Shown: positions 8,294-15,531 of the stretch, piece after piece
How positions within the stretch are numbered: the stretch's first letter is position 1
Layout: each line of letters opens with the position of its first letter
Assembly: GCA_002727395.1 (NCBI GenBank)
Contig: PBWY01000007.1
Coordinates: 2,206 to 21,580, forward strand
Source of the DNA: Rhodospirillales bacterium
GTDB lineage: Bacteria; Pseudomonadota; Alphaproteobacteria; MPNO01; UBA2964
Direction of reading: 5' to 3'
Length of the DNA stretch: 19,375 bases
Notes under the pieces: generated by a model
What the model saw: the letters and a program-made list of their open reading frames with translations, nothing else
Told to the model about the DNA's origin: nothing
Database searches by the model: none
Position numbers and translations under genes: made by a program

Positions 8294-8763
8294 CAATAGA
8301 TCCCATAACCTATCGTGAAATTGAGACATTGATGAACGAGTATGCTCTAACAATTGATGATGGGGAATTGGAAAAATGGCCCAGTTTTTTTGTATCAGAT
8401 TGTTTGTATAAAATAATTTCAAAAGAAAATTTTGATTCGGGACTGCCATTATCAATATTGCTTTGTGACTCACAGGGGATGTTAAAGGATAGAGCTAAAG
8501 CATTTTCTGAGTTAAATGTATTTGCGCCCCGCACCTGGCGTCATATGCTTGGGGCTGTTCATGCTTCAGGGTCTGGGCACAAATATTTAGCGCGCACTAG
8601 TTTCGTTATTTTTGAAACCCTGGACGGAAAAGATACCCACATCCAGTGTGCTGGTGAATACCGGGATGTTATAATTCGTAAAGAAAAAGGTTTACGGTTT
8701 AAGGAGCGTTTATGCGTTTATGATACAACAATGATACCTAACTCAATTGTATGTCCAATCTAG
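8290..8763 (+). CDS. Aromatic ring-hydroxylating oxygenase, beta subunit
   Basis: A 157-residue small subunit of the NTF2-like (cystatin-like cone) fold that packs with the alpha subunit into an alpha3beta3 hexamer and has a structural role. Recognisable features are the N-terminal helix ending in EYALTIDDGELEKWPSFF (residues 16-33), the RTWRHMLG segment near 82-89 and the C-terminal CVYDTTMIPNSIV block, which matches the usual D-T-x-x-I-P-x-S-x-V-x-P-I ending of the family. The length is typical. The ATG overlaps the alpha-subunit stop by four bases, so both subunits should be made in step. No ferredoxin or reductase gene follows; the next gene is 120 bases downstream. Confidence 0.9.
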   Translation: MTIDPITYREIETLMNEYALTIDDGELEKWPSFFVSDCLYKIISKENFDSGLPLSILLCDSQGMLKDRAKAFSELNVFAPRTWRHMLGAVHASGSGHKYLARTSFVIFETLDGKDTHIQCAGEYRDVIIRKEKGLRFKERLCVYDTTMIPNSIVCPI

Positions 8764-8873
8764 GTGGTAAATGTTTAAAATAAAGGTGTCTCATTTTTGG
8801 ATATGTAATTTTATTTCTTCGGGAATAGAGTTTTAAATTTTTAATTTGTTATTTGGCAGTAACTAAATGTCGT

Positions 8874-8878
8874 GAGGA
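8874..8878 (+). promoter_or_regulatory. Ribosome binding site that favours a TTG start at 8884
   Basis: GAGGA ends five bases before TTG 8884. The only other in-frame candidate, GTG 8872, overlaps this site and has no purine-rich tract upstream, so the TTG is the better start for the dehydrogenase. Confidence 0.45.
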
Positions 8879-8883
8879 AAGTT

Positions 8884-9675
8884 TTGGAGAAATATTTTAG
8901 TTTGAAGGATCGCGTCGCTATTATTACTGGCCCGGCAAAGGGTATGGGTGAGGCGGCTACTTTAACAATGGCTGATGCCGGGGCTGACCTTGTTCTTGTG
9001 GGGCGTGACCTCGCTCCAATTGAGGGTGTTGCTAAAAAAGTGCATAAGCTTGGTCGCAGAGCAGAAATAATTCAGTGTGATGTTACTAAACATGATCAGG
9101 TAGTGAAAGTCTGTGAGGACACGCTGAAGAACTTCGGTCAAATAGACATATTGGTAAATATTGCGGGTGGAACCGGTCCACTCGGTAAACTCTCTTGGGA
9201 GACTACGCCTGAAGAGTTTGATCAAATAATTAATCTTAATATGAAGGGTTGTTTTTTAACTATGAAAGCGGCTCTTCCGAGTATGATTAAAAGGCGTTAT
9301 GGTAAGATTGTAAATGTTGGTGGCACTTTTGGGTTGAGAGGGCGCGCACTGCGGATGGCTTATAGTGCTTCAAAGTGGGGATTACGGGGTATAACAAAGA
9401 GTACTGCTTTGGAAGTGGGTCGTCACAATATTAATGTTAATTGTTTGTGTCCGGGAATGGTGGATGGCCCTCGATTTAAGAAAGTTTGTGCAGAACGAGC
9501 TAAAAGTCGTGGTATAAGTAAAGAGGAAGCACGGGCAGAGCATGAAGATGAGTATGCCTTGCGGAGGATCTCAACAGCGCAGGATGTCGCAAATGCCATC
9601 CTATTTTTTTCTAGTGATGCGTCGCAAAATATTACTGGCCAAGATCTTGCTATTGATGGTGGTTGGGTAATTTGA
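8884..9675 (+). CDS. Short-chain dehydrogenase/reductase (SDR)
   Basis: A 263-residue classical-SDR protein, an NAD(P)-dependent oxidoreductase. The cofactor motif TGPAKGMG is at 15-22, NIAGG at 92-96 replaces the usual NNAG, the structural Asn is Asn119, and the active-site Tyr160 and Lys164 lie in YSASK. The position 13 residues before Tyr160, normally the catalytic Ser, is Gly147 (sequence NVGGTFG), with Thr148 beside it. PGMV and the C-terminal DGGW are standard. In this cluster a role as a cis-diol dehydrogenase after the ring oxygenase is possible. The start is ambiguous between TTG 8884 (with GAGGA) and GTG 8872. It is followed 17 bases later by the cyclic amidohydrolase gene, likely in the same operon. 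Confidence 0.85.
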   Translation: MEKYFSLKDRVAIITGPAKGMGEAATLTMADAGADLVLVGRDLAPIEGVAKKVHKLGRRAEIIQCDVTKHDQVVKVCEDTLKNFGQIDILVNIAGGTGPLGKLSWETTPEEFDQIINLNMKGCFLTMKAALPSMIKRRYGKIVNVGGTFGLRGRALRMAYSASKWGLRGITKSTALEVGRHNINVNCLCPGMVDGPRFKKVCAERAKSRGISKEEARAEHEDEYALRRISTAQDVANAILFFSSDASQNITGQDLAIDGGWVI

Positions 9676-9678
9676 TCT

Positions 9679-9684
9679 GAGGAG
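9679..9684 (+). promoter_or_regulatory. Strong ribosome binding site fixing the TTG start at 9693
   Basis: GAGGAG lies 8 bases before TTG 9693, and the downstream protein has no Met codon until residue 96, well inside the conserved fold. This makes the TTG start secure. Confidence 0.7.
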
Positions 9685-9692
9685 TACGCGTT

Positions 9693-11114
9693 TTGAGTAA
9701 CAAAAATATTAATTTGATAATTCGTGGTGGAAAGGTGGTTTCGCCATCTTCTACGATTGAAGCCGATGTTGCCATATCTGATGAAAAGATTGTTGCGGTC
9801 GTTTCTCCGGGGGTTTTGCCAAAAGCTGAAAGAGAAATTGATGCCGCGGGGCATTATGTCCTTCCTGGAGCTATTGATAGCCATGTACATTTTCGCGAGC
9901 CAGGCTATGCGTATAAAGAAGATTGGGGAACGGGTACTGCGGCCGCGGCCTGTGGTGGAACAACTAGTGTTTTTGAAATGCCCAATACCAACCCTCCCAC
10001 TGGAACTTTAGAGGCTCTTAAATTAAAGCAGGGCTGCGCGGAAGCGCAGGCTTATGTCGATTATGGAATTTATGGTCTTCTTGACGAGGATAATATTGAA
10101 GTCCTCGAAGATTTGATCGGCGCTGGTGTGAGTGGATTTAAATGTTTTATGGGGAATACCTTTGGTGATTTGCCTGCGCCATCGGATGGTGCAATTCTTG
10201 AAGGTTTTGAAATTTTGGCTCGCCATGGCTATCGGTGCACCGTTCATGCGGAAAACCCCTCGATTATGGCAAGGAGGCAGGAACGTATGGTTCAGGCAGG
10301 CCGAACCGATCCTTTGGCACATCTGGCAGCCCGCCCAGAAGTTTGCGCTGTAGAGGCCGTTGGTCGCGCTGTTGCTTTTGCGGAGTGGACTGGTGCTAGG
10401 CTTCATATTGCACACAAAAGTTCTAAGGATGCACTCTATATTTTAAAAGATGCAAAAGCTCGAGGCGTTGATGTGACTGTCGAAACATGTCCTCACTATT
10501 TGTTGATGAGCACCGATGATATGACAACACTTGGCGGGGCACTCAGGGTCAATCCACCGGTCCGAGAACCGGGCCATGCCGAAGGCTTATGGGAAGCGCT
10601 GCATGAAGGGACAATTGACATGATTGCCACCGATCATGCCCCTCATCAGCCGGATGAAAAAAGTTCTAAAAATATTTGGGAATGTGATTGCGGTTTCCCA
10701 GGTGTTGAAACGCAAATGCCGATCATGTTGACACAAGTAAATGCTGGACGGATGACACTCAACCAATACGTAAAATGGTCAGCTCATGCCCCAGCCCATG
10801 CATGGGGTTGTTACCCTAATAAGGGGGTAATACAAGCAGGGTCAGATGCCGATATCGTTGTGGTCAGCCTCGACAAGGGCTACATAATTGATCGTGAAAA
10901 TTTACATTCTAAAAGTAAGATGACGGTATGGCATGGGTTTGAGACCACAGCAACAGTAGAGTGGACACTGGTGCGAGGTCGTACCGTGGTTGAAAATAGT
11001 GTTTTGGTTGGTGAAAGTGGTTGGGGCAAAAAAATAGAGCAAAAAATGCCGGAACCCGCACCTCAGAATATTGAAAAATCTATGGACGCAATTGTAAAGG
11101 CCCCACGATTTTAA
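9693..11114 (+). CDS. Dihydroorotase-like cyclic amidohydrolase (PyrC/allantoinase group)
   Basis: A 473-residue binuclear-metal amidohydrolase that opens cyclic amides or imides. The metal site is complete: His64 and His66 (HVHFREPG), a lysine expected to be carboxylated (Lys150 in GFKCFM), His185 (VHAEN), His241 (HIAHKS) and Asp314 (ATDHAPH). Arg68 and Asn98 (MPNTNPP) match residues that bind the carboxylate of dihydroorotate in class I dihydroorotases, and NPPVRE at 287-292 also fits that group. It could therefore be a genuine dihydroorotase of pyrimidine synthesis, but there is no pyr gene nearby and it follows an SDR gene by 17 bases within a catabolic cluster, so a role on another cyclic ureide or imide is equally possible. 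The TTG start has a strong GAGGAG site. Its stop overlaps that of the opposite-strand M20 gene. Confidence 0.85.
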   Translation: MSNKNINLIIRGGKVVSPSSTIEADVAISDEKIVAVVSPGVLPKAEREIDAAGHYVLPGAIDSHVHFREPGYAYKEDWGTGTAAAACGGTTSVFEMPNTNPPTGTLEALKLKQGCAEAQAYVDYGIYGLLDEDNIEVLEDLIGAGVSGFKCFMGNTFGDLPAPSDGAILEGFEILARHGYRCTVHAENPSIMARRQERMVQAGRTDPLAHLAARPEVCAVEAVGRAVAFAEWTGARLHIAHKSSKDALYILKDAKARGVDVTVETCPHYLLMSTDDMTTLGGALRVNPPVREPGHAEGLWEALHEGTIDMIATDHAPHQPDEKSSKNIWECDCGFPGVETQMPIMLTQVNAGRMTLNQYVKWSAHAPAHAWGCYPNKGVIQAGSDADIVVVSLDKGYIIDRENLHSKSKMTVWHGFETTATVEWTLVRGRTVVENSVLVGESGWGKKIEQKMPEPAPQNIEKSMDAIVKAPRF

Positions 11115-12262
11115 CTTTTCAGTCCCAAAATTTCTTCTATAACAGTAAGTTGAATTTGAGCGGCTTTTTCTAAATCATCGACCGGCACAAACTCATTTGG
11201 TTTGTGTCCGTCTTTTGCATGGCCCGGTCCAAATGTCATGGCCACAATACCATCATCGGCAAAATATCGTGCGTCGCTTGCTCCAATCGCTACAACATCA
11301 CGGATAGGCTCACCAGTTATTTTGGAAATGGATTTATGAAAAGCATTAACGCTTGGTGCGTTGGCAGGCGAAGCGAAGCCTTTTGTGCCTGTGAGTAAGT
11401 TTACAGACCAACTTTCAGCGGGTTCACCTGAAGCTATTAAAACATTTTCGATTTCTGAAACAGCTTCGCTTATCGGCTCTTCGGGCAGCAGCCGCCGATC
11501 AATTTCTAAACGGCAATAACTCGGAACAGCATTGGTATTTGTACCCCCCTTTATTGTTCCAATATTCATCGTGGAGCGCAGGGCACCGCGGCGTCTTTGT
11601 GCTAGAATTGGTGATAAATCACGTTCAAGTAAGTTCACAATACGAACCATCCGGTTTATAGCATTGTCCCCATTATCGGGTTCTCCAGCGTGAGCACTCA
11701 AACCTGTTGCAATGATTTCTACCCATATAACACCGCGTTCCTCGAAGATGGCCTGTAGCTGGGTCTGAGCTCCACAAATTAACACCTCTGGTTTGATAAT
11801 TTTCTCTTCGCGAAGATAGCACAAACCATCGGGACCAAGATTTTCTTCGTCGCCGACAAAGGTAAAAACAATTTCACCGAGTTTGGGTCCCCCGCGCCGT
11901 GCGACCTCTTCTGCAAGCCACATTTGAACGGCCATCGATCCCTTGCAATTACCCGCGCCAACACCATAAATATTATCACCAACAAGAGTGGCTGAGTAGG
12001 GATCAGTATTCCATTCACTGTGGTCGGCTATAGCTATGGTATCGGCGTGTGCATTAAATACCATAGACGGTTTACCCTCCCCCATTTTTGCAACAACATT
12101 ATCGATAGGAGGTGTTCGGGTATGTATTTCCGTTTTATAGCCGACTTTGCGGAGGCGTTGAGACGTATATGCTGAAATCGCCTCCGTATCTCCGGGTGGG
12201 TAGCTAGAGGGCAATGCGATCAGATCATTGAGTATTTCTACAATTTTATCCTTGAAAGTCAT
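11111..12262 (-). CDS. M20-family amidohydrolase (ArgE/DapE/CPG2-like) with altered metal ligands
   Basis: A 383-residue M20-fold protein; relatives hydrolyse N-acyl or N-carbamoyl amides or peptides with two zinc ions. Seen: His72 and Asp74 (HAD), Glu139 and Glu140 (DEEN), His191 in the lid domain (SAHAGEPDNGDNAI), GASDARYF near the C-terminus and a final HKPNE with the last metal His. Two ligand positions are changed: the bridging Asp of the usual GxDMKG motif is Asn105 (GAGNCKG), and the Glu of the usual GEPT motif is Ala165 (GAQT). Activity may rely on a single metal or be changed. The start is uncertain: ATG 12262 lies just after the upstream gene's stop, while GTG 12277 would overlap that gene by 11 bases. 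It is probably co-transcribed with the FAH-family gene. Confidence 0.85.
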   Translation of the reverse strand: MTFKDKIVEILNDLIALPSSYPPGDTEAISAYTSQRLRKVGYKTEIHTRTPPIDNVVAKMGEGKPSMVFNAHADTIAIADHSEWNTDPYSATLVGDNIYGVGAGNCKGSMAVQMWLAEEVARRGGPKLGEIVFTFVGDEENLGPDGLCYLREEKIIKPEVLICGAQTQLQAIFEERGVIWVEIIATGLSAHAGEPDNGDNAINRMVRIVNLLERDLSPILAQRRRGALRSTMNIGTIKGGTNTNAVPSYCRLEIDRRLLPEEPISEAVSEIENVLIASGEPAESWSVNLLTGTKGFASPANAPSVNAFHKSISKITGEPIRDVVAIGASDARYFADDGIVAMTFGPGHAKDGHKPNEFVPVDDLEKAAQIQLTVIEEILGLKS

Positions 12263-12266
12263 ATTA

Positions 12267-13235
12267 CTATTCTTCACTAACTACTATTTCGGTCCTAAGA
12301 AGGCCAATCTGTGGGGAAATAATTTCTACTACATCACCCGGTTTTAAGAACCTATCTAACAAGGGCTTACCATCATCTCCACTTTTTGAGGAGTCGGCTG
12401 CGGTACCAGCACCAGTGCCCCCGCTGATAATATCGCCGGGATATAACGTAAAGTCACGAGAAAGATATTCTAGGTATTCACCATATGAAAAAGCCATTTC
12501 CCCTGATTGAAACTGTTGTCGTACTTCATTATTCACTCTCGTTTCGAGATCAATTTCCATGCAATTGGTCTCACCAACCAATATGCAGGGGCCAATAGAA
12601 CAACTCTTATCAAAATTCTTTTGCATGGCAAAATTCATAGGGCCTCCTTCCGGAGACATTCTAATGCTCCAATCTCCCAGAAGTGTAATCCCCCAAATAT
12701 AATCTTTAATTTGTTTTTCTTTTATGTTTTTACCAGTTTTACCAAGCACTACGGCAACCTCACCTTCATAATCAAGATAGGTGGCTCGGGTGGGGAATGG
12801 AAGAACCGCATTGTGCCCAATAGCTTCTCGCCCTACTTTCCAGAATCCCCAAAATCCCCGGTCACGTACATAATCTCGCGGATCGCCCTTGATAGGGCTG
12901 CTTTCTCCTCGTTCTAATCTGCGTTGTGCCATTGCAACAGCGTGTTCGGCATAGTTACCGCCAGCGCATGCTATCCTTGCAGAGGGGATATTGGGTGCGT
13001 GCAGAGTGGTTTTATCCGCTGCAATAAAAAGTTCATCACCAACTTCACCTAAATTTTCTATCGTTGTTTGAATTTGATCGATTAGTCCTTGCCCGCCCTC
13101 TATCATGTTTTCTAGGCGTGCTAAATTTGTCGCGTCAGGCTTATTTTTTTTTGCCATCGCTTTGGCAACATCGATGATTGTTTCTTCCTTAAGAATACCT
13201 GTCCGCTTATTATCCCCATATACGACAATTTTCAT
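12267..13235 (-). CDS. Fumarylacetoacetate hydrolase (FAH)-family protein
   Basis: A 322-residue FAH-fold enzyme. The family includes C-C bond hydrolases, 2-keto-4-pentenoate hydratases and decarboxylases or isomerases at the lower end of aromatic catabolism, using Mg2+ or Mn2+. Metal ligands are Glu157, Glu159 (DYEGEVAVVLGK) and Asp188 (LLGDWSIR). The His98 region NYAEH corresponds to the catalytic His segment, KNFDKSCSIGP (206-216) is conserved, and the C-terminal ISGGTGAGT loop and LKPGDVVEI block (307-315) are typical. The protein has an N-terminal domain of about 80 residues, as in longer FAH homologues. AGGAG lies 9 bases before the ATG. The gene after it on the same strand is the M20 hydrolase. 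It fits cleavage of a ring-opened product, but the substrate is unknown. Confidence 0.9.
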   Translation of the reverse strand: MKIVVYGDNKRTGILKEETIIDVAKAMAKKNKPDATNLARLENMIEGGQGLIDQIQTTIENLGEVGDELFIAADKTTLHAPNIPSARIACAGGNYAEHAVAMAQRRLERGESSPIKGDPRDYVRDRGFWGFWKVGREAIGHNAVLPFPTRATYLDYEGEVAVVLGKTGKNIKEKQIKDYIWGITLLGDWSIRMSPEGGPMNFAMQKNFDKSCSIGPCILVGETNCMEIDLETRVNNEVRQQFQSGEMAFSYGEYLEYLSRDFTLYPGDIISGGTGAGTAADSSKSGDDGKPLLDRFLKPGDVVEIISPQIGLLRTEIVVSEE

Positions 13236-13244
13236 CTATTCGTA

Positions 13245-13249
13245 CTCCT
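13245..13249 (-). promoter_or_regulatory. Ribosome binding site of the FAH-family gene
   Basis: AGGAG on the minus strand, 9 bases before the ATG at 13235, confirms that start. Confidence 0.6.
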
Positions 13250-13322
13250 AAGACAAAGACATGTTCAGAGTTTAAAGGTGTTAGATTTAAAAAGAAATTT
13301 TGGTCCAAAAAAGTTATTGTCT

Positions 13323-14348
13323 CTATATTTTGTATAAGTTTTTTGGATTAGGTCCTAAAATTTTATTGACACTATTCTCGGCAATTTTCGGGTTTTCGCC
13401 GAGCATTCTGAGAGCTTCTATCTGTGCCGATGTGTCTGTATGTCCATAATCTGTGCCAATCAAGAAATTGTCATCACCCACTCTATCAATAAGGTATGGA
13501 ATATCATCTGCCATTTCCAATGTAATCCAAATATTATTATCCTTAAGTGGGTTATTGCTAAGTTTTTTGCCTTTGCGAGACAGACGGCTCTCCGCATCCT
13601 GCAGCGCATATGGCAGCCAAGAGGCAGCAGCCTCTATAAATGCCCAGCGAATCCTGGGGTATTTAGTTGGAATCTCATTTTCTATCAAATAATGAAATTG
13701 CGAAATCATTGCCATTTTAAAACGGCCAAAATTATGGCGTTCATGGAAAACATTATTTTGATAGCTAGCGTTTGCAGAATGAAATGCTACCGCTAAATCA
13801 ATTTCCTCAGCTGCTTTAAATAATGGATCAAAGTAACTGTCACCCACGTACCTATCGCATTCGTATGGGCGAATAAATATTGCGCAGGCCCCGTGATCTT
13901 TTGCAAATTTTAGTTCGTCACTGACGAGATGCATGGACCAAGTTGGAACGCAAGCCGCCCAACGCAGTCGTCCATTACCTAATTTCCAAATATCCGCTAG
14001 CCACCGATTATAAGCGCGGTATTGCGCGGCTTGTTGTAAGGGGTCATTGGCACATGGAACCAAAAAAATTGTTGGGTATAACACCTGCATGTCAATGTTA
14101 AGCTCGTCCATGTGTTTGAGGCGCGCTTCCACACTACCCATTTCACGGGAGTTCCTATCCATTGATAACGTGTCCGCATTATCTTTGGGTTGAATCTTGT
14201 CTCCACTAAGCCAGAATTGATTATTTGGTGACGGCTCTTCCCCAGTCTTGTGAAGGACGACGGGGGCAAAGTGCTTCTCATGTTCTGCTAAATAACTCCA
14301 TGTTTTATCTGATTCTATTACATGGGCGTCCGAATCAATTGTCTGCAC
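13323..14348 (-). CDS. Amidohydrolase-2 family metal-dependent hydrolase or decarboxylase
   Basis: A 341-residue TIM-barrel protein of the amidohydrolase-2 (ACMSD-like) group, which holds decarboxylases and hydrolases of aromatic acids. The N-terminal metal motif is Asp7-Ala-His9 (DSDAHVIE), a second His is His190 (VAFHSA), and the C-terminal Asp is Asp300 in GTDYGHTD. Where ACMSD has a SHxGG histidine this protein has FIEAAASWLPY, with Glu at the corresponding place, as in a common subgroup with changed metal coordination. The start is taken as GTG 14348 because GGAG (14355-14358, minus strand) lies 6 bases upstream and gives the usual short N-terminus MQTIDSDAH; GTG 14360 is four codons earlier. 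It lies 74 bases after the end of another family member on the same strand. Confidence 0.85.
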   Translation of the reverse strand: MQTIDSDAHVIESDKTWSYLAEHEKHFAPVVLHKTGEEPSPNNQFWLSGDKIQPKDNADTLSMDRNSREMGSVEARLKHMDELNIDMQVLYPTIFLVPCANDPLQQAAQYRAYNRWLADIWKLGNGRLRWAACVPTWSMHLVSDELKFAKDHGACAIFIRPYECDRYVGDSYFDPLFKAAEEIDLAVAFHSANASYQNNVFHERHNFGRFKMAMISQFHYLIENEIPTKYPRIRWAFIEAAASWLPYALQDAESRLSRKGKKLSNNPLKDNNIWITLEMADDIPYLIDRVGDDNFLIGTDYGHTDTSAQIEALRMLGENPKIAENSVNKILGPNPKNLYKI

Positions 14349-14421
14349 TATTTTCTCCACTTAGAGCATTTTTGAAACATTTGGTATGAGTAAATTTAAA
14401 CCTTTTATAAAATTAAGCTAA

Positions 14422-15393
14422 TCATTTATCGCCAGTGGCTTCGCTTTTGCCAACCCTTGGGAAAATTTTAGCAGCGTTTTTATGATTAATTCTTGTCAAC
14501 GAAAGGGCATTGAATTCATCATAAGTGTCCAAGCCAAAAGTTTCCTGTCTAACCACGTCTTCTGAAACATAGGGATAGTCCGAACCAAATAGAATATGAG
14601 AATCATCGACGATGGAAGAAAGTCCTCGCAGAACAGAGTGATCTCCGGAGAGTGCTGTATCGAAGTAAAATTGTTTTATATATTCGAGGGCACCTTTTGG
14701 ATAATTATCTTGGAAGTTGGTTTTTTTATCGAAGATGGCAATACGATGCGCCAGGAAAGGCAGCGTCCCGCCAGAATGAGAAAGAATGAAACGTATCTCA
14801 GGCATTCTTTCCATCACCCCATTAAAAATGAGGTTTGTTGCTACACGGGTAGTTTCAAAAGGGTAATCGATAATCATTCGTGGGATATTCCACCCTTGTG
14901 CCTCGGCGCCGGGAGGGTAGCAGGGGTGTATGAATATTACTGCTTTCCGCCGATTTATTTCAGCGTAAATCGGTTCGAAATCGGGATGTCCGATATATTT
15001 TTTGTCAACTGAGGTCAGCAAGGTAAAACCATCTAGTTTGAGTTCATCCAAAACTCTGTCTATTTCTCTGAGAGAGGCATCTATATCGGGTAGGGGCAAA
15101 AAAGCAAAACCCCCGAAACGGTCTGGGTGGTCAACGGAAAGTTGTGCGAGATAATCGTTACACCGGTGTGCGAGTTCTTTAGTTTCGGTAATGTTACCGA
15201 AATAAATTCCTGGTGAAGTAAATGAAAGAAGGGCGATAGATATATTTTCAGAATCCATCAAAGAAATCGACTGCTGTGGAGTCCACTCTGGAAATGCTCG
15301 ATATGCCGTCTTGGTAATACCCACTGCACGCTGTGCATCTTTATAAAATTTTGGTAAGACATGATGGTGCACATCAATTCTCGAACTGGACAT
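14422..15393 (-). CDS. Amidohydrolase-2 family, ACMSD-like decarboxylase or hydrolase
   Basis: A 323-residue protein with a full ACMSD-type metal site: His9 and His11 (IDVHHH), His156 (IFIHP), His206 (LSHSGGTLPFLAHR) and Asp272 (FGSDYPY). In this family the Zn2+-bound site decarboxylates aromatic or muconic acids (2-amino-3-carboxymuconate semialdehyde, gamma-resorcylate, 6-methylsalicylate, 5-carboxyvanillate) or hydrates or hydrolyses related acids. A non-oxidative decarboxylase of an aromatic or ring-opened acid is the best guess. The ATG at 15393 is preferred over the TTG at 15411 because the protein then begins MSSSRIDVHHH, the usual short start. It is the first gene of the minus-strand group and diverges from the transporter pair across about 138 bases. 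Confidence 0.88.
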   Translation of the reverse strand: MSSSRIDVHHHVLPKFYKDAQRAVGITKTAYRAFPEWTPQQSISLMDSENISIALLSFTSPGIYFGNITETKELAHRCNDYLAQLSVDHPDRFGGFAFLPLPDIDASLREIDRVLDELKLDGFTLLTSVDKKYIGHPDFEPIYAEINRRKAVIFIHPCYPPGAEAQGWNIPRMIIDYPFETTRVATNLIFNGVMERMPEIRFILSHSGGTLPFLAHRIAIFDKKTNFQDNYPKGALEYIKQFYFDTALSGDHSVLRGLSSIVDDSHILFGSDYPYVSEDVVRQETFGLDTYDEFNALSLTRINHKNAAKIFPRVGKSEATGDK

Positions 15394-15531
15394 ATTTATA
15401 GCTCTTAACAATACTAGGGTGGTTTAGCATTCCATGTCTGGTGGAGTGGGTAAAGTATTGCGTTCGATAGTATTTTATAAGTTATTTAGTTTTATTTATC
15501 TGCACCCCACTCAATAAAAGGTTTTTGTATT
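15394..15531. promoter_or_regulatory. Divergent intergenic region, presumed to hold promoters for both directions
   Basis: This AT-rich spacer separates a minus-strand amidohydrolase gene from the plus-strand transporter pair, so promoters must face both ways unless readthrough occurs. I found no convincing -35/-10 pair or operator. A 7-base inverted repeat (GAGTGGG at 15444-15450, CCCACTC at 15506-15512) is the only symmetric element and may be chance. Confidence 0.3.

Noticed and set aside
11779..12018. Frameshift in the M20 gene as an explanation for the lost metal ligands
   Set aside because: Conserved motifs flank the altered sites in a single unbroken frame, and the alternative frame here gives no M20-like sequence.
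12507..12917. 136-codon + strand open frame inside the FAH-family gene
   Set aside because: Antisense to a clearly conserved gene; composition is low-complexity hydrophobic without a family match.
15444..15512. GAGTGGG / CCCACTC inverted repeat in the divergent spacer as an operator
   Set aside because: Only 7 bases with arms 55 bases apart and no regulator gene nearby.
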